A stretch of DNA of 64,000 nt from Asterochloris sp. CNOR1 (GCA_963969365.1 OZ017749.1:2418001-2482000), one strand, 5' to 3'; positions 10,340 to 22,745 are shown, numbered from the stretch's first letter. Translations and numbers: made by a program. Notes: generated by a model from the letters alone, not told the origin.

Positions 10340-13300
10340 TTAGCGCTTTCCTGGGCCTGCTGGCGGCAGCCTTGGCGCCTGTGAGACGATGGGAGGCCGG
10401 GGCCCAGGAGGTCCATAGTTGCTAAACCCAGGAGCACCTGCACACACCGCAGGCAGCTCAGAGCTTGCCACCAAGCGCACGCAGCAATGCCTTAAACTTG
10501 CCGCCCAGCACAGAAACAAGGGTTCAGAACTTGCCATCCAGCACAAAAGCAAGTGCCTTGGACCTTTGCCACCCACAGGACTGCCAGCCACACCATCACA
10601 GCAGCCAGCCACCTGGGACACACATTTGCTGCTGCTGCCACCCACCTGGAACAAAGCCCGGCGGGGGCATCGCCCCGTACCCTGCCCTTGCATCGTATGG
10701 CACAGGCCCTGGAGGGATGGGTGCGCCGTAGCCTGGCCGCGGGGGGAGTGCTCCGGCGTAAGGTCCAAAAGGCATGGCGCCAGGGGCTGCAGGGGGGGGC
10801 ATGCCTGCAGGGACCAGGCAGAAGGCGTGAGACATTGACACAGGAGCGAGCAAGTGCTGCCAACGTGTCGTCGCGGACCTAGATTCTCCAGGAGCATAGA
10901 TAGGTCAGACCAGTGGATGCCAGGGCTGCAGGTCGCAGCTTGCATGCAGAACAATGCAGAGGGCACAGATGAGCCCCAGAGCAAGCATGTCCTGAGCGGC
11001 AGCATGCCTGCAGAGCGACACAGGAGGCTTGAGGTGAGCACTATGGCAGCCTGCCTGCAAAGACGGTGCAAAGGGCGCAGGTGAGCCGGTGAGAGTCACA
11101 TACGGGCAGTCGCCTGGCACACAGCTGGACGACTGCCTGTTCCCAGTACCTAATATGGCGTACTGTTCTGTCCCAGCCCTGGGCAAGGCTATGATGAGGC
11201 GGCCAGCTGGACCTCCGGCTCCAGCAGCCACCTGGTGTACAGTGGTGCTTGAGGCAAGTAAAAATTGAGAGCCAGCGGGTGGGGGGCCTGGCATGCAGTG
11301 CTGCTCCTGTGCTCTGAGCCCGGACTTTTGCTTCACACTTGCAGAGGCCACACCTGAACCTCCCATCAGAAAACTTAAAGCATCAGGCAACTTTGTTTCA
11401 GCTCCCAAGCACCACCTGGGCCAAGGCAGGCAGCCATGTCTGCAGACAGACTGATGCTAGGCATCAGTGATGCAGCAGTGGGTGCCTGGCAGGACTTCAG
11501 GGACCAGATGCACAGCAGCCTCACCCTGGTCGTACCCCCTGTGGCCGCGCCCGTGTGCAGCCACTGCCTGAGGCGGCAGCATCTGCCCGCGCTGCTCCCC
11601 ACCATAGGGCATGGGCCCCCTGTGACCCCCAGGGTGGACCTGCAGCACAAGGCAACTGTGGCATGACATGTCCACCAGAAGCCAGCACCCATCACGCACA
11701 GGAAGGTGGTCGCTGTGGTTGAGGTGGAGGAGCAGCCACATCGTGACTGTGCAGGCATGCTGCACAGGGCAGTGCCCCTACCTGTTGCTGGCTGTAGGCC
11801 TGCGGTTGCTGGCCCTGCTGCTGATGGTTGTGCCGCGCACGCTTGGGCGGCTGCTGCCCATCCTGGTGCTGCCCTTGCCTGCACACATGGCAGCCTGGCT
11901 TGCAGCTGCTTTGTCCCTACATGAGAGTCTGCCCAACACATAGCAGATGCTAGGTGACAAAAGTTTGAGCCTGAAAACCAGATCTGCCTGGACGACAACC
12001 TCCATGGTGCATGCTCAAGTAGGCCTGCAGAGAGCGACAGCTGTGCCCAGACCTGTGCGTCGTCCAGCATCAAGCTCACCCGCCACCTCGCCAGCGGTGT
12101 TTGCTGCATTGGAGTGAACATTCACGCAGGCTGCAGGCAGCAACTCTGGGCCTGCTCCCATGTCCCTGCCACGAAAGCCCAGCTGCCGACTCCCCTACAT
12201 TGCTGCTCCTGGCACATGCACTTCACTCAACTGCACACTTATGTGACCTTGAGACAGCAGCACCGGTGCTGCCCTGATACTCCTGCCAAGGAGCCCTACC
12301 TGCCACTGCCCCGATTGTGTTGCTCCTGGCGCATGCGCTTCATGCCCATCTCGTGTGAAGGCGCCATCTTTGGCAGGTCCTTAGGGTTGCAGGCCGGCGG
12401 AAACTCGTACAGAAAGGAGTCCTGCAGGCACCACAAGAGGTGCAACAGTGTCTGCATGCTCTGGGGTTATGCTGCTCATGAACATGAGGACACCTGCAAT
12501 CACTAAAACTGCACTGCACTCACTAAAACTGCAAACTTGCATATTGATCATGTTACTTTGACAGTGCAAGCCGCAACACAGCAGGCCTTGCTGCACTGCA
12601 GGGCATGCCATTGCATGCCAGATGTGCTGCACCTCAGGAGAGCCTCAGGCCAGATACATGCAACTAGAAGCGCAAGCAGACTACCCAGGCACCCAGTTGG
12701 CTCAGGCTCTGCCAGTGGCAAAGTCATCAATTGGCCTGACAGCAACTTTGACATCAGCACATCAGGCGCCCCTGATCCATCGGCCAGAGACTCACATTGG
12801 CAGCATCCAGGGCCTTCATGCGCCTCTTCCCATCGTACAGCAGCAGCTGCTCCAGGTACTTTAGGGCCTGCAGCCAGATGCAGACAAGGTCAGGTCGACA
12901 GCAGCAGCTTCTGGCCGCTGAGGGGATGCAGGCAACACCTAAGCCGCAGCACAGCACTGGTAAAGCAGCAAATGTGCTGCAAGGTTTTGTGAGCCTGCAG
13001 CTGGAATCAGGCAGTCACAGGTCAGCGATCTGCAGGCCAAGTACTGCTTGCGCAGGCAGATCTGTCTGTGGCTGCCTACATGTGACCTCTATGATGGCGC
13101 CTGTGAGTCCTATGCTGCTGCAGACAGGGGCCATCAACACATGGCGCGGCCAATGGGCATGGTGCTGCCCAGCTGCCGAGGCCCTGTTTGACAGGCGCAG
13201 CCGCAGGCAGCAGATGCTCAACAAAGGCTGGACACCAGCTCGAAGTGCAGCGCTTAGTAGTCCCAGTGCCCCAGCTGTGACGAAGTGCAGCTCACCCCAC

Positions 13301-16300
13301 TGGGCAGGGTGCGCCCATGTTTCTTGGCCTCCTGTTCCAGGTGCTGTTTGAGGTTGAACTTATACTTGTCCTTGCGCAGGACGCTGTAGCTGCAGCAGGC
13401 AGGGGATTGTTGATGCAAAGGGCAACATGGCAGCAGCAGGCAGAGGACTGCAGGTGACCAGGGGCCCTGAGCTGCACCAAGCAGAGACTTTGGGTTTGTT
13501 AGTACAGGGGGGCTGGCCAGCTGCAACAGACAAGGGGCTGTGGGTGAAAGGGGCCAACTGGGCATGGTGCTGCCCAGCTGCCAAGGCCCTACTTGACAGG
13601 CGCAGCCACAGGCAGCAGATGCAACAAGCAAGGCACCTCCTGGGCTGGACTGGTCTGTGTGACGGATGCTACACATATGGTTAGTTAGCAGGATGCGAAA
13701 AGACTGACTGCGCAAGCCTTGCAGCTGCAGCATGTTGTGGAATCTGGCAGTAGTGCCATCAGGATGCTCATCATCATCACCTCTAGGCACCACCAGCATT
13801 CAGCAGTCGGCATTGGCGCAATTTGCTGACGCCTTGCATAGTCTCTTCAGTAAATCTGCCCGATACAGTGCAGAGTGTAGCAGCCTGAACCTGACTGACG
13901 CCCAGCATGGTGTCATCAAGCAGTGCCCCCGTCAGAAGGGCTCCCATCTTGACGCCGGCATGCGACCTGGTGTCCTTAGTGTCTAGGATGCAGAGTGTAG
14001 CTGTGCACCCAGCAGATGACATCGTCAACAGCAGCTACACTGCTGCAGCTAACTTAAGTCTGGCATCACATTAAATGGATGGTTCCTGCACCGCCCACAG
14101 GCTGTGAGCGATTGCACCACAGCTCATTTATATGTTCAACGCCTTGTGCAGCTGCTCCCAGAGGACAGGCTGTGCAGGGCCCACTCGGCAGGCAGGCTGA
14201 CCAGCAGTAACACTCACTGCTGCAGCTTGCTGACGCCCGGCATGGTCTCCTCTGTGGGTGTGCCTAGCACAGAGGTGATCTTGTCCAGCTGCTTCATCTC
14301 ATCAGAGCCATTGAAGATGGGCTTCCCCACCAGCAGCTCTGCAGGGCACAGCCAGCTACATGGGCTGAGCTCCCTGTGGCTTAACCTTGGCTTGGCCCAA
14401 TCATGCCACAGCCAGCAGGACATTGTGCTCAAATCATCCCACCCCACTCCTGACACCTCTTGGAATTGTAGGCTATGCATCCCACATGCATGAGAATCGA
14501 GAGACCGAGCAGGAATCCATGAGCTGGTCTTGCTGTGTAAGGCACGCCCAGCAGGGTAAAGCACAGCCCTTCTGCTCCAGGCAGCCTCACCTGCAAAGAT
14601 GCACCCCACACTCCACATGTCCACCTCTGGACCATAGTGCTCAGCTCCCAGCAGCAGCTCTGGCGGCCTGCAGCAACAACACTATCACCAAGATTGCTCT
14701 TTGTTCCACACACTGCAAGATGACCAATAGTACCAGATCTGCTGGCATTGAGCTCATGAAACAAAGGCTGCTGGGCCCTCCGAGGAGAACCTGCTGTGCC
14801 GAGGCAAGGAAGAACCCAGGCCCATCAAGATGACCATTGCTCTGGAGCATGCTCTTGCGCAGAGACACACTGGCAACACAGTGCCACAGACCTCCCTTGC
14901 CCCCCCCCCCTCCCTTGTGCCCCACAGGCGTGAGTGGACATGCGGGACAGCCACGCACCTGTACCACAGCGTGATGACCCTGTTGGTGAATTTTGGCATC
15001 TCAGAGTGACTGATCATCATCCGTGCCAGGCCAAAGTCTGCCAGCTTGAGCTGCCCCTGATTGTTGATCAGCAGGTTGGATGCCTTCAGATCGCGGTGCA
15101 GGATGCCACGGGAGTGGCACTGGTGCAGGCCGTTGCACAGCTGCTTCATGTAGCACTTTATCTGCATTGCAGGGGCTCTCTCAGAGGAGGCAACAACTGC
15201 AGGCCAGTGCACAGACGCTGACTGCAGCACTCAGTCTGCGCAGATCAACGGATGTGTCTCAAGATGCAGAATGGCACTGTGCAGGCCAATGCACAGCTGC
15301 ACCATATGGCAGTCTTCTCGAGGCAAGGCACCAGCGCTGCAGGAGCACACCCTGCATGCACCCAGTACCATTTGGCAATGGACTGGGGCCCTTGAAGATG
15401 CAGCACGCCCTGCTCAGGCAGGCTCCCTGCGACTCAGAATACGCTTTGCCCTGATGGCCAGACAGCTGCCACAGCAGTGCTTACAGAGTCAAAGCCATGC
15501 CTGGCTGCAGCTGTGCACGTGATACTTCTGAGAGGCCTTACCTGGGGGACCGTGAAGCCGCCGTGGCGCTCCATCAGGCCTGTCAAGTCATGGTCCATGT
15601 AGTCAAACACCATGTAGATACTGCCCTTGAAGTTGTTCACCCGGTGCACTGCAGGCCCAGCACAGTGTAGAATGTCAGCCAGCAGCCAGGGCAGGACCTG
15701 GCTGTAATGGAGTGCAGCTGAGGCTGTCACAGTGCAGCGGCAGCAGTCAGCGACCAGGGCAGGCGCTGACTGGGACATAAGATCCCTGGGGACATCACCA
15801 GGCAAAGGCAACAGCTAGTGCAGGGCCTTGCTATGGGGACTAATAGGCTGATTGCAGACTCATGCTGCCAAAGTGCGTTTGAAGACAGCTGGCATGAGAA
15901 ACGCTGCAGCCGTTGCTGCTGGGACTGAGGGGTCGGACAATCTCTCCGCTTAGGCACCACTCAGCCCCTTTTGCACAGAGATGCTAGGGGAGGTGCAAAG
16001 CAGAAACTCTGAAACTTGACCAGTCCACAGAAAGTTGTTATGGTTGACAGACGCACTGGATATGCGCCAGGGATGGCCTCTTCACTCAGTGTGCCCACCT
16101 CTATCACAGCTTGGTAATGCTGAACGCTGCTTTTCACTGCTTGTTCAGCAAGCATCGCAAAAAGCCGGCATACAGCATCCTCAGGCATATGCCCCTCTCA
16201 CCCTGGGAGCGCACGATTTCTCTCAGATTGATGATGTTGGGGCTCTTCAGGCTCTTTAGCAGCTTGATCTCTCGGATGGCTGTGATGGGAAAGCCCTCCT

Positions 16301-17020
16301 TCTCACTGTCCATGCGAATTTTCTTCAGGGCCACCTGATCGTTCCGATTGGGCTGCCCATTTGGCAGCTTGGGGTATGCCAGGAAGACCTGCACTAAATC
16401 AACAGCTCTAGGTAGGAGTTCTCCTCCAGGACGACTTGATCGTTTGTGTGGGAACCTGCATCACATCAACACTGCGCTTCCCTCAGTCTCCACAGGGGCT
16501 GGCCTGGACTGTCAGACAGGCGAGATACCAATCTGCACCACATGCACAGGGAGAGCACACATCAAAGTTTGCCAAGCAGGATAACCCTGCTGGTGTTTTG
16601 ACGCGCCTTGGGGATCCTGCTGGGCAGCTTTCTGCTAGCCTCTGCCCCCAGACTGCGGGGCTTGCTGACTCCATCTGCCCTGCAGCACACTGTCCTGAGC
16701 ATGGTGGCAGGCATTACAAGTCCTTGCGCCGGGCCTCTACGACACTGTGAGAATGGCAGCAGCAGACTGCTGGTGCCCTAAGACCTGCTCCACACTGAAG
16801 GTCGCCCAGTCAAACAAGCTTAGCGCTTGCAGTGAAGCGGCTTTTGTGCAGCTGCGGCATTGTGCTGGCCTGCGCCCTGCACTGCACTCACCTCGCCATA
16901 GGTGCCCTCGCCAATCTGTTTGTCCTTGATATAGCTACGCTCAATGCTGCGACAGCCTCCAAACAGGTCATCGCTGGCAGCCACATCCGGCAGCTCCACA
17001 CGCCAGCGCTGGTCTGCAGC
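10340..17020 (-). CDS. CDKC: Cyclin-dependent kinase C (CDK9/P-TEFb-type)
   Basis: In plants CDKC with cyclin T phosphorylates the RNA polymerase II C-terminal domain to promote elongation. Minus-strand exons: 16892-about 17020 ([19 protein letters not shown], the glycine-rich loop); about 16203-16388 ([11 protein letters not shown] with the VAIK-type lysine, then [17 protein letters not shown], the CDKC cyclin-binding helix); 15544-15646 ([13 protein letters not shown]); about 14959-15170 ([35 protein letters not shown] with the T-loop threonine); about 14590 ([12 protein letters not shown]); about 14225-14345 ([14 protein letters not shown]); about 13300-13380 ([16 protein letters not shown]); about 12800-12860 ([12 protein letters not shown]); about 12310-12420 ([13 protein letters not shown]); then a Q/G/P-rich tail at 11.4-11.9, 10.6-10.85 and 10.34-10.43 kb ([14 protein letters not shown], stop 10340). 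The tail matches the Gly/Pro-rich C-terminus of plant CDKC. The exon with the start codon is not found; the first exon shown follows an acceptor CTGCAG. Confidence 0.88.
13151..13628. repeat. Direct repeats flanking a CDKC exon
   Basis: Copy 1 (13151-13224) and copy 2 (13556-13628) share GGGCATGGTGCTGCCCAGCT and a following block with CTTGACAGGCGCAGCC and AGGCAGCAGATGC, by eye near 90 percent identity. They sit 405 bp apart in the two introns on either side of the KFNLKQH exon. Confidence 0.85.
13821..14260. repeat. Multiple echoes of the CDKC GVSKLQQ exon end
   Basis: The exon end at about 14225-14258 (minus strand [13 protein letters not shown]) is repeated in degraded form in the following intron at 13821-13854 ([13 protein letters not shown]), 13891-13935 and 13947-13985. 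The first copy still translates to nearly the same peptide. Confidence 0.75.
15108..15312. repeat. Echo of the CDKC catalytic-loop exon start
   Basis: The exon sequence at 15108-15157 (minus strand [13 protein letters not shown]) has a diverged direct copy at 15262-15312 in the intron upstream of it on the minus strand. The shared core is GCAGGCC..TGCACAGCTGC. Confidence 0.65.
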
Positions 17021-17642
17021 AAAGCTTTTCAGCTGAAGCTGTCCAGGCCACCGGCATCATGGCAGCCTTGTGCATATCTGCAGGCCTTAACACCAGGCCA
17101 GAAAGCACAGCTTGAAAGCCAAGGCAGCGGCCTGCAGCTTGCTGCGTGAAGTGACAGCAGCCTTCATGGCTCACCACCGGGAGCAGGTGTCGCAGGCACA
17201 GGAGCAGGTGTACTCAGGCCTGGTGCTGACGCTGCCATCTGCACCTTCTAAGACATGGGCAGCTGTCTGCACAAGTGATCTGCACTATGCCATGAATGGG
17301 CCTTCCTTTTTGACAAGCAGCAGCTTAGCGGGCAACTAAGGGACATCAACACTGCTCACGATCTGCCAGCCGTGCGTAAACACTCTTTTCATCACACATG
17401 GTGCTGTGATGCGGGCACCAGAGTCAGGATATTTAAATTTTGTTATCCAAGCTTAAGCTCTGGCAGCATGCGTGGGTCTGCTCAAGAAATGCTGGACTCA
17501 GCACCAGCACAGTTCAGTGAAGTGGCAGAGAATTGTGCGCAAATGGTGGATGCTGAAGACAAGTTGCATGCCATTTTGAAGATGGCAAATTGTGATGCAG
17601 GGTGGTGGAGATGGGCAGCAACACAGCAGCGCTGGGGTGATT
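17021..17642. other. Gap between CDKC and the SET-domain gene
   Basis: Both neighbours are read on the minus strand, so the CDKC promoter and the missing first CDKC exon should be here, together with the 3' UTR of the SET-domain gene. No recognisable coding exon was found. An AT-rich patch lies at about 17428-17460. Confidence 0.4.
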
Positions 17643-20600
17643 TCAGTGCCTGCGGCGCTTTGAAGCATTGCCTGCAGCCTCTTCCTCGCTGCTTGCCTCG
17701 CTGGTGTCTCTGCCAGAGTCATTCTCATCGAGATCACTCTCATCACCGTGGCTGGCCTCATCGTCTTGCTGCTGCTGCCCCATCATCAACATGATCGTGG
17801 CTCGGCGCAGACCCTGGATGAGCTCCCTCTCCCCCATGCGCACTTTGTATGCCATGGCCAATCTGCGACATGCATTGAGCTTTCTTTAGAAGCGCAATGG
17901 CTAGCCTGCAGGAGGGGTCTTGCACAATCATCAGCGCCATGGTCAGCCTGCAGGACATGCTGAGGTGCTGCTGCTTCAAGGTAGGGGTAATTCTCAGACC
18001 AGGTACATTGTATGTGCACCTGCTTCTCAATCACATGCAGCCTCTGGTTCTGGCAAGCCTTTTGGGAACTTCGCACGAGACCAGATGCAGCACCGGCCGT
18101 TGGATGCAGACTTGGCGAATTTGACATGAGCAGCAGCAGCATGGCTGCCGGCAAGGTGCCCCTCGGATTTATCCATCCTAGGTAGCAGCGCTTGACTTGC
18201 AACAGGCTGCATATTTGGTGCGCATGCTGCATGGACTCAAATGGCCCGGCAGCACCCTCCAGGCTGCCATGCAAGCTGGCTTCAGGCCCATCATGCCTGG
18301 CCAGTATATATAACAGCACCCATGCTTGCTGGCGCTGCGGCTGCTGCCAGAAAGAGCGCCACAGCTGCGCTGGCTGCCACACCCACCGCAGAGGCAGTCC
18401 TGAGGCGTTCTCCCAGATCAGCTTGTCCTCTTCAGCGCTGGTGGGAAACCTGGCAATCATGGCATCTGCAATGCTCAAAAGGTGGTGGTAGACATATTCG
18501 TCAGAGTCACAGATCTCGTTCTCTATGCCGTGAAGACCCTCTGCGGTCTGCAGTAAGCAGGCAGGTGTGAGCCTCTTGGGCAGACTTGCCATTTGCCATC
18601 ACTGAGCACAGCATTGTCCAAAACACAGCATTGACCAAAGCACAGCAACGGCCAAGACACAGCACACCATCACATCGCTGGCCCAGGCACACCACTGGGC
18701 ACAGAGCAACATTCAGCACAGCGCTGCAAAGGTGCACACCTCTTGAAGGAGCTGCACAGTCTCTGCCAGTGCCTCAGAGAGTGGCTGCTGGAGGGTGATC
18801 TGCAGTGCACCAACAGGCATGCACCCAGTCATTCCCTGCACTATCTGCTGCAAAGCAGGAGTCAGTCTGCCTCTCACGGCTGGGTGTGTTCTGAGACCTC
18901 AGCAGGCCACTGACCATGCTCAAGAGCATGTCACAAAGTGTGTCGGCAGCTCATTGCTGTCGCACGAGCATGACATGAGAGGTTGCGGCAAGTTCTAGGC
19001 ACTCACCGAAAATTGCTCAGGAGCATCACTGCAGCGCTCAGGCCATGACCTCAGCAACCTCTCTACCCTGTCGTCCCCAATCTGCACTTGCTGCACAAAA
19101 TCAGGATCTGTGCACAGGTGAGGGAGGCGGCAGCATCTGACCTGCATACTTGCCTGCGCTGCCTCAGAAGTGCGTATCACAAGGTCCAAGGGCACTGTTA
19201 CATTGTTGTGAGGGTTCCTGTGCCCGTCTGGGAGGTCCTCAACAAAGCCATAGGTCTCCAGGGTCTCGGCATCACTGAGGTTCCCATACGAGTGCAGCAG
19301 CTGTTCGCCCCTGCCGATGTCCCTTGCTGCAGCAGCAGATAGCTCTGAACGGATGGCTGACCGATACATACTGTACATTGTTCATGGCAAAGCAGCCTTA
19401 CTCCTCAGCAGTGCCAATCAACCTGCGGGCCTGAGAGGCCAATCAATGTAATTGACTGGACTGTTGTGCTGGCAGAGGGCAGAGTGTACCATATGCTGTC
19501 ATCGCCCCGACAGCCTCCCACGCTGGCAGGGAGGTTCAAGCGCCAGCCAGTGCAGATGCATCGCTCAGCAGGCTACCAGTGTCCAGCCCTGATGGTCGCC
19601 AGCCTTAGTCCCCCAAGCAGGAGGCCAGTGCAGACGCCAGCCATTGCAGATGCCGGGACCTGCGGGCTACCAGGGTGCAGGATACGCTCACTCACCTGCT
19701 GTCATGGTGAAATAGCTGGGCACGATGACCTCTTTGCCGACCTGAGACTTGACTGTCAGGGGTACATCGACTCTGTTCAGCTCTGTGTTGCGCATGGCTG
19801 GCATGCAGCTGTGGTTGATCAGGTCAATGCCGGGCAGCATGTGCAGCTCTGCGCCTGCAGGCACGAGGGCAACCTGCTGCAGCAGTCACATCATGATGGG
19901 CAAGACTCATGAGTTTGCACCCAGCAACCAGGACAGCTGGCTTCGAGGACTACATGAAAGCAAGCTAGCTGACTACAAGCACATGATGCACAGGCACTGC
20001 AGCAGCTGAGCCTCAGCCCAGGCACCTACCCTCGCTGGCAGCCCCCGTGACCCAGTTCTGCCTGAGCATATGGAAGGTCCTGGACTGCACCAGGCCAGCC
20101 ATGCGCTCAAATGCAGCATAGCCCTGCACAGACGGCGGCCACAGTGCAGGCTGCGCCTGCATGGCGGGCAGCGCTTCAAGCTGAAAGACGGACTGGGCTG
20201 GGCTGCCCTCGCGCTCTATGGACGTGCCTGCACTGCACAGGACGCTGGCGGCAAAGCAACACAGGATGTGTCGACTTCCCCAAGCCTCTGTGCGGCATTG
20301 CATGTGGGCCAGCAAACAGGGCTGAATGGTGAAAACCATGTAAACCAGGGCAAGCCCTTACTTGCTAGTGTGCAGGTGGGGCCATCGGCTGGGCGTAGGT
20401 GCACAATGCCCTCAGCTTCAGTACACCAGCAGGTGGCTGATGTCTGCACCTTTAAGCTCTGCAGCCTCCTCCTGTGACCATGCTAAAAGGCAGTCATGGT
20501 CGGCAGGCAGCATCTCTAAGAAGGGCCACAGCTCTGAATTGCGCCCCTGCATGGCTCAGTCAGAGTCGATGGATGCTGGTGCTCCGGTAGTTTGCACAGA

Positions 20601-21016
20601 TTGCAGCGTCTACAGCCAGGAGCACATGGTAGCTGTACCTGAGCCTGTTCGTGGAGCATGAGGAGCACTGTGGCCAGGAAGGGCGACAACTGAGGGCAAG
20701 ACTGTTTGAGATACAGGACTGCTGGGCTGAAGTGATGTGGCTCCTGACAGCTCCATTCCTGCAATAGCCAGGTCAATAGCTCAATCAATGCTTGAAGTGT
20801 GGCGTAGCCGTAGCCAATCCTGCAGGTCGCACCTGCTGCCCTGGCATGTGAGGACAGATGCTGGTAGGGATGAGCATGAGCTGTTGGCCTGCAGAGATGT
20901 TCTGAGCTGCAACTACACCCCTGTCACCCATCAAAGGAGCCAACAACTGCACATCGGCATGAATGACAGCACCGTGCCGCTGTAGGAACTCTCTGAAATC
21001 GTCTGCAGTGCCCATG
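17643..21016 (-). CDS. SET-domain protein-lysine N-methyltransferase (SETD6/Rubisco-LSMT class)
   Basis: Transfers methyl groups from S-adenosylmethionine to lysine on non-histone proteins. The ATG at about 21016 gives MGTADDFREFLQRHGA, followed by GVVAAQNISAGQQLMLIP, the start of the SET fold. Later minus-strand exons: about 20620-20788 (LTWLLQEW, FLATVLLMLHEQ); about 20410-20510 (LEMLPADHDCLLAWSQEEA), the conserved segment of this class; about 20040-20180 (AFERMAGLVQSRTF); 19690-19870 (LPGIDLINHSCMPAMRN, the NHS motif of the SET active site); 19140-19350 (DIGRGEQLLHSYGNLSDAE, with catalytic SYG, then YGFVEDLPDGHRNPHN); about 19010-19090 (VERLLRSWPERCS); about 18400-18560 (GIENEICDSDEYVYHHLL); and a C-terminal exon 17643-17861 (MAYKVRMGERELIQGLRRA) with an acidic tail ending in a KRRRH cluster. 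The Rubs-binding-like helical region is present. The substrate is unknown. Nothing in the N-terminus clearly marks a transit peptide. Confidence 0.87.
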
Positions 21017-21059
21017 GCTGGCAAAGAAAAACGGTCTTTCTGGTCAAACACCTTTTAGC
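21017..21059. promoter_or_regulatory. Very short bidirectional promoter, SET methyltransferase/MED6
   Basis: Only 43 bp separate the inferred start codons of two oppositely transcribed genes (ATG at 21016 on minus, ATG at 21060 on plus). If both starts are right, each promoter and 5' UTR must overlap the other gene. An upstream non-coding exon for either gene would relax this. Confidence 0.5.
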
Positions 21060-22234
21060 ATGACAACCCAGGACCTCAGCACAACGGTCTGGAGGGACGA
21101 GCAATGGCTCCAGATATATGGCATCGCAGGGGCACCACCACCTCAGTTTGTGCTGCACTACATGCAGCTGTCACCCTTTTGGGACCCTGAAGCCATCAAT
21201 GACCAGGCGCAGCGTGAATCCAAAGATGTCAAGTGAGTTCTGGCGCATTGAACTCGTTAGCTGTGCAGCTGCAGATTGCCGCCAAGCACAAATCATGACA
21301 ATGCTCTGCAGGTCTCTGAGCGGCATTGAGTTTGAGCTGCACTTGGCTCAGGCCCCCCATCTGTATGTTGTGCGCAAGCAGTGGCGGGAGACAGCCCAAC
21401 TGGCACACCCCCTTACCTATTACTATATTCTGGATGGCAGCATTTACCAGGCACCCACAGTGCAAGCCATCCTGGCATCACGCCTGGTGAGGAAGTGCTG
21501 CTTGTCTGCCCAACATGCCAGGCAAGCTAAGACTTAAGCTGCTCAGGGCAGGCACTCACACCCTTGGCATTCCATGCAAGAGGTGAATGGCAGGCTGCTT
21601 GGCGCCCTCCCACGCATGCTGACGGCAAGCAGACTTGAATCCCAGGCTGAAGCCGAATTCACAGCAGACCAGGCCTCCCATGTGCACTGCCTGCTGTGCA
21701 GGGTCGCTGCCTGCACAGCCTGACGGCCGCCTTCACAGCCATGCAAGCAGACCTGGACCCAAAGTTGAAGCTGCAGCCAGAGGATGAGGCACAGCACACA
21801 CAACAGCTCCAGAGTAGCAGGCCCATGCGGCAGCGCACCAGGCAGCAGCTGGAGACAGTGGACAGCATTTTGCTGGGCGTGCTGCACAAGGTAAGGCCCG
21901 CCAAAGAGATGCAGCATGGCGTGCTTTACAGGGTCAGAGTCTGCAGAAGGATAGTGTCCCGCTGGGCATGTCACACACATGTGGCTGCCAAGGTCGGACT
22001 CTGCAAAGGGGGGCAGCAGCTGGTGTTATGCTTGACATCGAGCACCTACAGCTCATAGTTGGCATCCTGCTGGCCTTCATGGGGCTGGCTTGGAGCTGCA
22101 CAAGGGTAGCCCATGCAGCGGATGCGAATGCTGCGGGTGTGCTGAAGGCAGGGCAGCAGCTCAGCACTGTGGACAGGATTATTGCCAGAATGAGCTCAGA
22201 TGCAGCCTTCAAGCTTCTCAGTGTATGCGCCTAG
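21060..22234 (+). CDS. MED6: Mediator of RNA polymerase II transcription subunit 6
   Basis: Head-module subunit of Mediator. Exon 1, 21060-21232, starts MTTQDLSTTVWRDEQWLQ and has VLHYMQLSPFWDPEAIND, the conserved MED6 opening (WRDxxWL, FSLSPFYD). Exon 2, 21312-21486, gives LSGIEFELHLAQAPHLYVV and TYYYILDGSIYQAPTV, matching the family signature MxGxEY..YYIIxGxxYQAP. Exon 3, about 21705-21890, gives LTAAFTAMQADLD and a basic RQRTRQQLETVDSILL, ending at the donor after HK. These exons total about 180 residues, shorter than plant MED6 proteins as I recall them. The end is uncertain: a stretch open to 22234 (STVDRIIARMSSDAAFKLL) resembles exon 3 and may be a duplicate rather than a true last exon. 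Confidence 0.88.
21841..22187. repeat. Echoes of the MED6 exon 3 end
   Basis: The exon end plus donor at 21861-21902 is echoed at 21908-21945 (GGCGTGCT..CA(A)G followed by a GT). The sequence GGCAGCAGCT..GTGGACAG at 21841-21866 is echoed at 22152-22176 in the following intron or tail. Confidence 0.6.
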
Positions 22235-22745
22235 CAGTGAGTAGACTCAAGTGTACATTGCTGTGCAGCACTCTGGTTTGAGGACGCATTCTGGGCATCA
22301 GATCTCTGCTGGCGCACTGGGCGATGTCGACCCAGAGCTGCGCGCTTTGACCCCCAGCATGTCGGTTCAGGTGGGCCTAGGCTGCTTGTATGCGTTCTGA
22401 CAGCCAACCGGTCCTGATCATTGATGCCTTGTGCTGATGTCTTCAGTTATAAAATGTGGTTGCTATAGAGGGAAGCATGCATCAAGCTGCATCATTGAAT
22501 CATGCAGGGGCCCTGATGCGACAGCTGAATAGGTCAACCCGCAGGAAGATGTATTACTGCAATATAAGACGTGTGTTGCACGAAGGGAGGCTGAAGTCAG
22601 CGTCTGGGAGATGTGATCCACAGCAGGATTGGTGCTTCTCAGTGCTGCTGCTGGCTACACAGCTTGATGAGCTAACAGGTGTGTGCTGGCGGCAAGCCAT
22701 CTCAGATGCAGCGAGAGAGCTCGTGCTGTATGGCGACAAGCCATT
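22235..22745. other. Convergent intergenic region MED6/PSII-S4
   Basis: About 500 bp between the ends of two convergent genes. No coding or RNA signal was recognised. Confidence 0.4.

Noticed and set aside
10340-11071. 243-codon minus-strand ORF at the CDKC 3' end
   Set aside because: Only its last part ([14 protein letters not shown]) looks like the CDKC tail; the rest crosses introns and is composition-driven.
22090-22234. Fourth MED6 exon (STVDRIIARMSSDAAFKLL)
   Set aside because: Its similarity to exon 3 (ETVDSILL) makes a decayed duplicate more likely; mentioned in the MED6 entry as uncertain.
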